Shown: positions 14,881 through 21,275 of the stretch, piece after piece
How positions within the stretch are numbered: position 1 is the first letter of the stretch
How the letters are laid out: the number at the start of each line of letters is the position of its first letter
DNA from: a virus
Virus record (IMG/VR): IMGVR_UViG_3300048586_000304
Coordinates: 1 to 22,995 of that record
Length of the DNA: 22,995 nt
Strand: one strand, 5' to 3'
Notes under the pieces: generated by a model
What the model was told of the DNA's origin: nothing
What the model saw: only the letters and a program-made list of their open reading frames with translations
Database searches by the model: none
Position numbers and translations under genes: made by a program

Positions 14881-14896
14881 AGACCTGTGCAGGTCT
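14881..14896. promoter_or_regulatory. Palindrome upstream of the plus-strand inserted gene
   Basis: AGACCTG-TG-CAGGTCT is an inverted repeat with 7-base arms, 61 bases before the inserted gene's ATG and followed by TTCTTTATG. It could be an operator for a dimeric regulator. As RNA it gives a 6-bp hairpin with a T-rich tail, but nothing on the plus strand upstream needs terminating. A TATGCT hexamer at 14920-14925 could be a -10 element, though I find no good -35. Confidence 0.4.
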
Positions 14897-14956
14897 TTCT
14901 TTATGAAGGCATCAGCGGCTATGCTTTGCCCTTAGGTTGATCAGCGGAGCACAGGC

Positions 14957-15763
14957 ATGGGCGCAGCCAGGACAATTCGCCAAGGCAATCTCGGCAAGCG
15001 GGCGCTGAGGCTGGCGGAGAAAGACGGCAAATTCTATGGGCTTGCCGATGGCAAAGTCTGCGTGGAAGGCACCGATGCGGATCGCGTCTGGCAGCAACTG
15101 CACGACGAAGCTGGCAAATCTGATCCGAAGTATTTCGGCTACTCGGGCGCTCGAAGCCGCTTCCTGAAGTTTTTTCCGAACGGTTTTCATTCAGAGGGCT
15201 ATGCCGCGCAGGAGCGGGACTACAAGCTGGCCGCAAAGAACAAGCTGGATGCGACTGCGCCCCTGGAAATGGCGATAACCGGATCAGGATACGGCGAAGC
15301 GATCTTGTCGGTTTTTCGTGCGACAAATATGCTTTCACCTTTTGAAAAGACGCGGTTGCAGGACGTATTTCGAGGCCCAAGTTCCGATGCCGTCATTCGG
15401 GCGGCCGCTGAATTTACCGAGAATGCGGACAAGAATAGCCTTGGCCGACTCGAAGCGGCCCTCAAGCCCCATGATTGCGCCAAGTGGACGGTTGTGACCT
15501 ATCTGCCGTACCTCTGGCGCCCCGATAGACATATGTTTCTCAAGCCCGAGGTCACAAAGGACTTTGCTGCACGAGTGGGCCATCCCTTCGCGTCCAACTA
15601 CGAGGCGCGCCTGAACATTGATGTCTATGCCAGCCTGCTGGACCTTGTGGAGCGAACCAGTCGCGAACTATCTGATCTGCAGCCGCGAGACCGTATCGAT
15701 ATCCAGAGTTTCATTTGGGTGGTTGGAGACTATCAGGAAGATCGCGACGGCACCTACACCTGA
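14957..15763 (+). CDS. Unknown 268-residue protein, moron candidate inserted antisense in the tail operon
   Basis: The only plus-strand gene inside the late operon. ATG at 14957 follows a GGAG at 14945-14948. No signal peptide or membrane span is seen. Visible blocks: GKFYGLADGK (24-33), YFGYSGARSRFLKFFPNGF (59-77), QERDYK (85-90), YLPYLWRPDRHMFLKP (about 180-196) and PRDRIDIQSFIWVVGDY (243-259). The last block resembles, from memory, C-terminal segments of bacterial restriction- or defence-associated proteins, but I cannot name a family and no catalytic motif is clear. Counted 60-base lines are 43-58% GC against about 73% in a counted neighbouring line. Its end overlaps the gpZ-like gene's 3' end by 10 bases. 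These features suggest a recently acquired lysogenic-conversion gene expressed from the prophage, perhaps for superinfection defence. That role is inference. Confidence 0.82.
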   Translation: MGAARTIRQGNLGKRALRLAEKDGKFYGLADGKVCVEGTDADRVWQQLHDEAGKSDPKYFGYSGARSRFLKFFPNGFHSEGYAAQERDYKLAAKNKLDATAPLEMAITGSGYGEAILSVFRATNMLSPFEKTRLQDVFRGPSSDAVIRAAAEFTENADKNSLGRLEAALKPHDCAKWTVVTYLPYLWRPDRHMFLKPEVTKDFAARVGHPFASNYEARLNIDVYASLLDLVERTSRELSDLQPRDRIDIQSFIWVVGDYQEDRDGTYT

Positions 15764-16377
15764 TGCCACCCTGTCACGATCCGCCCCGGCACGGCGTCGA
15801 TAGCCCGCTCGGCATCGCGCGCCAGATCCAGTCGTTTGCGTAGCTTGACCTGCGGCACCAGGAGGAAGATCGGCACAGTGGTCAGACCGCGGCCGGTTTT
15901 CGCGCGGGACGCCACAGCACGGCCCTTGCTGTTCAGGCGCCCCTCGGCCACCAGCAGGCTCGGCCCCCGGCGCCGGTAGATGAAGCGCAGGCGCAGGCCG
16001 GTGCGGAGCTCCCATTCGCCGGGGGTGATACGGCCGCCACGGGTGGATTTTCCCGCCGCCGGGGTGGGGATGGCCAGCCAGAACCCACCCTTGGACCGGA
16101 TGAGCGGCCCAGCGTCATGCGCGCCGACGATCACCGGGGCATTCGACCAGACCAGCGCTGCGGCGTTCAGGCTTTTGCCACCCTTCGGATAGGTGGCCAG
16201 CCGGATCGAGTTGCCAAGCCGGGTGCCAAGGCCCGCGCCGGTGATCTGGCCGCGCCAGGCGGATTTCAGGCCCGCGCCCGCCTCGCGCATGGCGGTGGTG
16301 ACGGCCTTCTCGCCCGCAGCGATTTCCGCCTGCATCATCGCGAAGATGTCAGGATCGATGGTGAGCTTCAGTTTCAT
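15754..16377 (-). CDS. DUF6441-like / gpZ-type minor tail protein
   Basis: This 207-residue protein is in the slot of lambda gpZ, a minor protein at the head-proximal end of the tail. The N-terminal helix (MMQAEIAAGEKAVTTAMREAG), then GLKSAWRGQI, then basic beta-rich sequence (FIYRRRGPSLLVAEGRL, TVPIFLLVPQVKLRKRLDL) match the DUF6441 group once annotated as prophage minor tail protein Z. ATG at 16377 is 4 bases after the joining-protein stop, with a weak ribosome binding site that suggests coupling. The stop (TAG at 15754-15756) lies inside the last codons of the convergent plus-strand gene. Confidence 0.8.
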   Translation of the reverse strand: MKLKLTIDPDIFAMMQAEIAAGEKAVTTAMREAGAGLKSAWRGQITGAGLGTRLGNSIRLATYPKGGKSLNAAALVWSNAPVIVGAHDAGPLIRSKGGFWLAIPTPAAGKSTRGGRITPGEWELRTGLRLRFIYRRRGPSLLVAEGRLNSKGRAVASRAKTGRGLTTVPIFLLVPQVKLRKRLDLARDAERAIDAVPGRIVTGWHQV

Positions 16378-16381
16378 CGTG

Positions 16382-16696
16382 TCACGCCGGGCGCAGGTCG
16401 AGAGTCCAGATCAGCCGTTCGCGGTCGCGCAGCGGTTCCCCCTGGATCACATGGCTCTCGGCACCGATGACGATCACATCGCCCGGGCGCGGGTCGGGCA
16501 GGTCGGCGACGCGCACATCCACCACCGTCGTGTCGCTGACGAACCGCCCCGCGCCGAAGTCGGTGACGCGGTCGGGCGCGCGGCGGATGATGCGGATCGG
16601 GCGTTCCTCGGATGTGGTGGCCGAGATCCAGAGGGCCGGGGCCGCCATGGAGGCATGGGTGAAGATACGGTCCATGGCGGCGACGAAGACGGACAT
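16382..16696 (-). CDS. Head-tail joining protein (lambda gpFII-like)
   Basis: This 104-residue protein begins MSVFVAAMDRIFTHASMAAPA and continues as beta-rich sequence with a conserved turn DLPDPRPGDVIVIGAESHVIQG and the end RLIWTLDLRPA. This layout is shared by FII-type stopper proteins, which cap the filled head and accept the tail. Its length is near lambda gpFII (117), and it lies between capsid and gpZ-like genes as expected. No FI-like gene separates it from the capsid gene; the gap is 11 bases. The start is ATG at 16696. Confidence 0.78.
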   Translation of the reverse strand: MSVFVAAMDRIFTHASMAAPALWISATTSEERPIRIIRRAPDRVTDFGAGRFVSDTTVVDVRVADLPDPRPGDVIVIGAESHVIQGEPLRDRERLIWTLDLRPA

Positions 16697-16707
16697 CGGT
16701 GGGTCCG

Positions 16708-17733
16708 TCAGTTCGACGTGTGCAGCCGGATCGCCAGCCGGGGCCGCTTGTTCACCGGCAGGATCGAGGCCTCGGTCATCACGTCGATCCAGCGGCCCTT
16801 CTCGTCGAGATGCTGCCGGGCATAGAGCGGCAGGCCGATGGTGTTGGCGGTTTCCAGCAGGTTGGCCGGGCCGCCATAGGTGGTGAAAGTGTCCATGGTG
16901 CCGAGCGGGAAGGCGATCCCCTCGTTCGCCGGGACCAGCCGTTCGGTGGCCTTGGTCGAGAGGGTGACGGTGCCGGAATACTCCTCGAACAGGATCCCGC
17001 CGAAGGGGAAGTTGCGACGGACATCCTCGCGCAGCGGCTGGGCGCCGGTCGAGGCGTAGAACTTGTAGGCCTCTTCCGTCTTCGGGTGCGCGATCAGCTT
17101 GTCGAAGAACTCGCGGCTGACGAGGGCATGGACCGAAGTCATCGCCTCGCCCAAGAGGTTGTCCTCGATGGCGCGCAGCACCTCGCGGACCTTGCCCTGC
17201 ACGTTGGTGCCAGCCGTGCCCAGCACGAAGTCCACCGAGATCTGCGCCAGGCCGAATTCGGTGAAGTAGTTGTAGAGGGTGGTCCCGGCCCCGTCCTTCA
17301 CGATGCCGCGCAGTGCGTTCATCTCCATGTATTCGCGGGTCTGGGCATGCTTGCGCCGCATGAGGAGCAGCTTGCGGTTCATCACCTCGACGAGAGGATC
17401 GGCCGCATCGAAAGCGCCGCCCAGCGCTGGCTGCCCCTGGATGTCGGCAGGCAGGACCACATCGTCATGCGGGATCCACGGCAGGGCGAAGGACCGCATG
17501 GAGCGTCCCTCGCGGGTGCCGACCGTGGCCGGGCCGCCGAGAGGGACGGAGGGCAGAAGGCTCAAGACGCCCTCGTACTGCTCGATGATCACCGAGCGCT
17601 GGCTGACACCTTCGAAGCGGAAGAGGCCGATCTGGGCGAGGCGGGTGTAGAGGTTGGGCAGGATGTTGATGGCCTGCGTCATCTCGGCCAGCGAATAGCC
17701 GCCAGCGTCGAAGGGATTGCGGACGAGGGTCAT
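16708..17733 (-). CDS. Major capsid protein (lambda gpE family)
   Basis: This 341-residue protein has the same length as lambda gpE and recognisable family blocks: MTLVRNPFDAGGYSLAEMTQ, RSVIIEQYEGVLSLLP, HDDVVLPADIQG, and a C-terminal AYKFYASTGAQ through FEEYSGTV. It builds the icosahedral head with the HK97 fold. The ATG at 17733 follows GGAG. It is preceded by the decoration protein gene (48 bases away), as D precedes E in lambda. Confidence 0.95.
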   Translation of the reverse strand: MTLVRNPFDAGGYSLAEMTQAINILPNLYTRLAQIGLFRFEGVSQRSVIIEQYEGVLSLLPSVPLGGPATVGTREGRSMRSFALPWIPHDDVVLPADIQGQPALGGAFDAADPLVEVMNRKLLLMRRKHAQTREYMEMNALRGIVKDGAGTTLYNYFTEFGLAQISVDFVLGTAGTNVQGKVREVLRAIEDNLLGEAMTSVHALVSREFFDKLIAHPKTEEAYKFYASTGAQPLREDVRRNFPFGGILFEEYSGTVTLSTKATERLVPANEGIAFPLGTMDTFTTYGGPANLLETANTIGLPLYARQHLDEKGRWIDVMTEASILPVNKRPRLAIRLHTSN

Positions 17734-17781
17734 GGTGGGGCTCCGGGGGATGAAGGGTTTGGCGCGGCCGGGTGAGCGGCG

Positions 17782-18162
17782 TCAGACGCCGTCGCGGGCG
17801 ACGATGCCGACCGCTGCCAGCTGGCCGATCTTGGTGGTGATCTTTGCGGCATCATCGACGGTGGCGTCGTAGGCCAGCGCTGCGCGCGAGACGATGGCCG
17901 GGCCGCGGGCGACGACGATGCCCACGGCATCGGCCAATGTCGCATCGACGGCATAGAGGAGGACGGCCGTGCCAGTCTGCGCGCCATCGGTGCCGCCGCT
18001 GGTCGCGAGCTTGTATTTGCCGCTGGCGGTGATGCGGCCGAGGACGGCGCCCACGGGATAGGGCATGCCCGCGAGCAGCGTCACCACCTCGCGGGTGTAG
18101 TTCGGGTTGACCTCATATTTGAGGACATCGCCCTTGCTGGGCGGTTCCGTCAGGACGGGCAT
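17782..18162 (-). CDS. Head decoration protein (lambda gpD family)
   Basis: This 126-residue protein trimerises on the expanded capsid and stabilises it. Family features visible are LLAGMPYPVGAVLGRITASGKY, GAQTGTAVLLYAVDAT and the ending VGIVARDGV. It is slightly longer than lambda gpD (110). The ATG at 18162 has GGAG upstream. It lies 73 bases downstream of the protease/scaffold gene, the largest gap in the head module, which contains a small GC hairpin. Confidence 0.93.
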   Translation of the reverse strand: MPVLTEPPSKGDVLKYEVNPNYTREVVTLLAGMPYPVGAVLGRITASGKYKLATSGGTDGAQTGTAVLLYAVDATLADAVGIVVARGPAIVSRAALAYDATVDDAAKITTKIGQLAAVGIVARDGV

Positions 18163-18197
18163 GGTTCAGTCTCCACGATGTTGGGGGAAGGGGTGCG

Positions 18198-18218
18198 CCG
18201 CGCAACAACGCAGCGCGG
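18198..18218 (-). other. GC hairpin between protease/scaffold and decoration genes
   Basis: CCGCGC (18198-18203) and GCGCGG (18213-18218) form a 6-bp stem with a 9-base loop in the 73-base gap. There is no T tract, so it is not an intrinsic terminator. It could be an RNA processing or stability element separating low-need protease mRNA from high-need D and E mRNA. This is only a structural suggestion. Confidence 0.3.
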
Positions 18219-18235
18219 AGTGGTCCGTGCCGGTA

Positions 18236-18610
18236 TCAGCGCGAGGCGGCAGCCGATTTCTTGGCGGCAGCCACGATGGGGCTTTCCTTCGCCCCTGCCG
18301 CCGGGGCGGTTGCAATGATGCCCGCCGCGTCGCTACGCGCTGCGAGATCGGCCAGGACCTTGGCGCGCAACGCCTCGGGCTTCACGCCCTTGGCGACGGC
18401 ATCGGCGGCGTCGATCTGGATGCCCAGACGCGCGGCCTGCGCGCAGACCTGCGCGACCTCGGCCGCCTCGGCCCGGATTGCTTCGGGCGACATCTCGGCC
18501 GCCGCCGTCTGCGGCGGTGCGATTGCCGCGGGCGGGGGCGGCTCCGACGGGGTGCTGGCGGCAGGCGCGGCCGGAAGCTGCGCATGGTCTTCGGGGGCAG
18601 TGGTCATCAT
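18236..18610 (-). CDS. Nested in-frame capsid scaffold protein (lambda Nu3 analogue)
   Basis: An in-frame ATGATG at 18610-18605 (residues 314-315 of the protease) is preceded by AGAGGAAAGGG, a clear internal ribosome binding site. It starts a product of 124 residues that is Ala/Glu/Pro-rich and helical, as scaffolds are. The same nesting gives Nu3 within gpC in lambda. Inferred from the start signal, composition and the lambda precedent. Confidence 0.75.
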   Translation of the reverse strand: MMTTAPEDHAQLPAAPAASTPSEPPPPAAIAPPQTAAAEMSPEAIRAEAAEVAQVCAQAARLGIQIDAADAVAKGVKPEALRAKVLADLAARSDAAGIIATAPAAGAKESPIVAAAKKSAAASR

Positions 18611-19549
18611 CGAGCCCTTTCCTCTGGGGGTGGTTGTGCCGCGGGGTGCGGCGGCGAAAGCGCGGAAGGCGGTGACGGGATCGGCCACCTCATCGGCGAG
18701 ACCGGCAAAGACCGCCGCCTCGCCGCGGAAGACGGCCGCCTCGGTGCCCAGCGCCTGGCTTGTGTCGAGGCGGCGCCCGCGACCTTCGGCGACGGTTTCG
18801 GCGAAGAGTTGGCGCAGATCTTCCAACTCGCCCGCGATCCGGGTGCGGATGGCCTCGGGCAGGGGCTGATAGGGGTTCGCATCGACCTTGCGGGCGCCTG
18901 CGTGGATCAGCGTCACTGCGATGCCCTTCTGGTCCAGCGCCCCGCTCATGTCGCTGTGCATGGCTACCACACCGATGCTGCCGACGGAGCCGGTGCGGGG
19001 CAGGATGATCCGGTCGGCTTGGGAAGCCAGCGCATAGGCGGCGGACAGGGCGTGGTCAGCGACGAAGGCATGGACCGGCTTTTGCGTCCGGACGGCCCGG
19101 ATGCGGTCGGCGAGATCAAAGGCCCCCGCGACCTCGCCACCGAAGCTGTCGATGTCGAGGGCGATACCGCGGATGGCGGGATCGGCCAGCGCCGCCTGCA
19201 GTTGTGCGGCAATCCCCTCATAGGAGGTGAGCCCGGAGGATTGCCCAATCCACGCCCCGCGGTGCACCAGCGTGCCCGCGATCTCGATGACGGCGATCCC
19301 GTCCACGACGGCGAAGGGCTGGCTACCGTTGCGCGCCTGGCGGTTGGTCAGGTCATCACCGAACAACGACGCCCGGGCGGGCAGGCTGGCGGTATCCAGC
19401 GCTTCCGCCGCGATTTCCGCCCCCTCGACGCTGATTTCCCGCCCCGCGATCCGGGGGCCAAGCCCCGTCAGGAAGGCCAGCGCCTTGGCGGGATCGACCA
19501 TCAGGGGCGTGTTGAAGACGCGCTGGGCGATCTGGGTGTGGTGCATCAT
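18236..19549 (-). CDS. Head maturation protease, S49 family (lambda gpC type)
   Basis: This 437-residue protein (lambda gpC is 439) has an S49/SppA-like serine peptidase domain at about residues 75-290 and a C-terminal scaffold region. The likely catalytic dyad is S169 (in ADHALSAAYAL) and K221 (in HAGARKVDANPY), with the same 52-residue spacing as the S166/K218 pair of lambda gpC as I recall it. The region 315-437 is Ala/Pro/Glu-rich and is also encoded by a nested gene. The start is ATG at 19549 (a second ATG follows at 19546) with GGAGG upstream, and overlaps the portal stop by 4 bases. Confidence 0.93.
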   Translation of the reverse strand: MMHHTQIAQRVFNTPLMVDPAKALAFLTGLGPRIAGREISVEGAEIAAEALDTASLPARASLFGDDLTNRQARNGSQPFAVVDGIAVIEIAGTLVHRGAWIGQSSGLTSYEGIAAQLQAALADPAIRGIALDIDSFGGEVAGAFDLADRIRAVRTQKPVHAFVADHALSAAYALASQADRIILPRTGSVGSIGVVAMHSDMSGALDQKGIAVTLIHAGARKVDANPYQPLPEAIRTRIAGELEDLRQLFAETVAEGRGRRLDTSQALGTEAAVFRGEAAVFAGLADEVADPVTAFRAFAAAPRGTTTPRGKGSMMTTAPEDHAQLPAAPAASTPSEPPPPAAIAPPQTAAAEMSPEAIRAEAAEVAQVCAQAARLGIQIDAADAVAKGVKPEALRAKVLADLAARSDAAGIIATAPAAGAKESPIVAAAKKSAAASR

Positions 19550-21057
19550 GCGTCCTCCGCGGGCCGAGGGTCCCGGTCCTCGTCATCCTCTTCCTGATTG
19601 CCGTCCTCCTGCTGATCCTGCCGTTGGCCCCGAGCATCACCCGGCCCGGCACCGCCATCGGCAGCCTGCGCCGGGGACCCCGGCCGCCGGAAGTCCAGAC
19701 CCAGCTCGGCCTCGCGTTTCCGTTCCGCCGCGATTTCCCGGTCGACCTGTTCAGCGTCGTAGCCGCGCTCGGCGATGGCCTGCGTGCGGGATTTCAGGCC
19801 CGCCTCGATCTGGAGGATCTCCGCCGAGGCATCCTTGGCCGGGTCGATCCAGTCCCACTTTGTCGGAAGCCAGTCGCAGGCGAGGTAAGCGCGCCGGTCG
19901 GTGGCAAACCCCGGCAGGTCGATGGCGCCTGCCAGCACCGCCATGTCCATCCAGCGCATCCAGACCGCCCGGCACAACTGATAGACCATCACCGAATGCT
20001 GGAAGGCCGAGATACGGCGGCGGAAATCCACGAGCGCGATGCGCGTGTTGGAGAAGTTCCCCTTCGCGGTATCGCCCGTCAGATAGCCATAGGGCACGCC
20101 CAGCGCCGCGCCGATCTGCAGGAGGGTGCGGTACTGGAACGGCTCATAGGTGCTGCCCGAGTCCGGGGTGGATGGCGTGGTCACGTCCTCGCCGGGGTCC
20201 AGCCGCACCACCTGGCCCGGTTCGACCTCAAGATCGTCCTCGGCCGGATCGAGAGCTGTTTCCGGGGCGGGGGAGGTTATGAACATCGCGAACATTGCCG
20301 CGGTCTTCTTCCGCTCCAGTTCGGCATCGTCGTAGAGGTCGAGGGTGAAGAGCTTCACGATGGCCGCCGCAAAGCGCGAGACGCCGCGCAGCTGGCCCGC
20401 CTCGACCGGGTCGAGGATGTGGATGACCTCGGATGCGGGCACGCGCACCGTTTCCCCGGCCAGCCCCGGATCGGTACTGTCGCCGGGATGGCGGCGCAGG
20501 AAGTGATAGGCAACGCGGCGGCCGATGCCGTCGAACTCGATGCCCTGTCGGATCGATCCCGCGCCGGGCAGGATCCGGGTCATGTCCTGGGGCAGCATTT
20601 CCGAGGGCAGCATCTGCAGCTGCATCGGCACGGTCAGGCCATCCTCCGGTCGCCGGGCGCGGATGCGCAGGAAGACTTCGCCTGCCAGGAACACCTCCCG
20701 CGCCGCCCGGCGCTGGAGCCCGAAGAAGTCGGTCAGTCCCTCTGCATCGGCCTCATCGGTCCAGGCGAGCCACAGCTTCTGCAGCTCCTCCTTCTTTGCG
20801 GCATCGGCGATCTTCGAGGACGGCTTGATGCCGTCACCGACCACATGGTTCGCAAAGGCATCGACGGCGTTCGCGGCATAGCCGTTGTTGCGCACGAGCC
20901 AGCGCGCCCGCGCGGTGATGGTCTCGCCCGAGGCTGCGATCAGCGTGTTCACATGGGCGCGGGTGGCCCGGAATCCGCGCATGCGGCGATGGGACTGCGC
21001 CGCGTCAAACCCGCCGATGATCGAGCCGAGCCGTGCGCGGAAGGCGTCGAACACCAT
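19546..21057 (-). CDS. Portal protein (lambda gpB family)
   Basis: This 503-residue protein forms the dodecameric DNA channel at the head vertex and docks terminase and connector. Family blocks visible: LVRNNGYAANAVDAFANHVVGDGI, FLAGEVFLRIRAR, LPSEMLPQDM, ASEVIHILDPVEAGQLRGVS, AALGVPYGYLTGD and FSNTRIALVDFRR. The last 40 residues are strongly acidic and Gln-rich (EEDDEDRDPRP), unlike the folded part. I chose ATG at 21057 (GAAGGG upstream); a TTG at 21063 overlapping the gpW stop would add two residues. Length is close to lambda gpB (533). Confidence 0.95.
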   Translation of the reverse strand: MVFDAFRARLGSIIGGFDAAQSHRRMRGFRATRAHVNTLIAASGETITARARWLVRNNGYAANAVDAFANHVVGDGIKPSSKIADAAKKEELQKLWLAWTDEADAEGLTDFFGLQRRAAREVFLAGEVFLRIRARRPEDGLTVPMQLQMLPSEMLPQDMTRILPGAGSIRQGIEFDGIGRRVAYHFLRRHPGDSTDPGLAGETVRVPASEVIHILDPVEAGQLRGVSRFAAAIVKLFTLDLYDDAELERKKTAAMFAMFITSPAPETALDPAEDDLEVEPGQVVRLDPGEDVTTPSTPDSGSTYEPFQYRTLLQIGAALGVPYGYLTGDTAKGNFSNTRIALVDFRRRISAFQHSVMVYQLCRAVWMRWMDMAVLAGAIDLPGFATDRRAYLACDWLPTKWDWIDPAKDASAEILQIEAGLKSRTQAIAERGYDAEQVDREIAAERKREAELGLDFRRPGSPAQAADGGAGPGDARGQRQDQQEDGNQEEDDEDRDPRPAEDA

Positions 21058-21059
21058 GG

Positions 21060-21275
21060 TCAAAGGCCCTTCGTCGCGACGGTGCCCCAGCGACGGCGGC
21101 GTGTAGTGGTGCCGCTGGCCGAGGCAATGCGCCCTTCCAGATCCCTGATCGCCGCGGCCAGTTCGGCGTCCGAGCCATAGGTCACGGTCTTGCCGTCATA
21201 GCTGACGCTGCGCAGCCCGGCGAAGCGGGCTTCCTGCAGCGCCGTGAGCAGGGCCTGCATGCGTTCCAGGTCCAT
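21060..21275 (-). CDS. Head-tail connector (lambda gpW-like)
   Basis: This 71-residue protein is in the position and size of lambda gpW (68), which plugs the portal after packaging. It has an N-terminal helix (ERMQALLTALQEARFAG), a beta hairpin (RSVSYDGKTVTYGS), a second helix (DAELAAAIRDLEGRIAS), and a basic C-terminal tail, the gpW fold pattern. The start ATG shares a base with the terminase stop (TGATG), implying coupled translation. Confidence 0.9.
   Translation of the reverse strand: MDLERMQALLTALQEARFAGLRSVSYDGKTVTYGSDAELAAAIRDLEGRIASASGTTTRRRRWGTVATKGL

Noticed and set aside
15301-15360. The 43% GC patch as a regulatory region or promoter
   Set aside because: It lies in the middle of the open plus-strand gene and is explained by the cargo gene's own composition.
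14957-15763. Plus-strand insert as a homing endonuclease or transposon
   Set aside because: No HNH, GIY-YIG, LAGLIDADG or DDE pattern, and no terminal repeats or target duplication seen at its ends.
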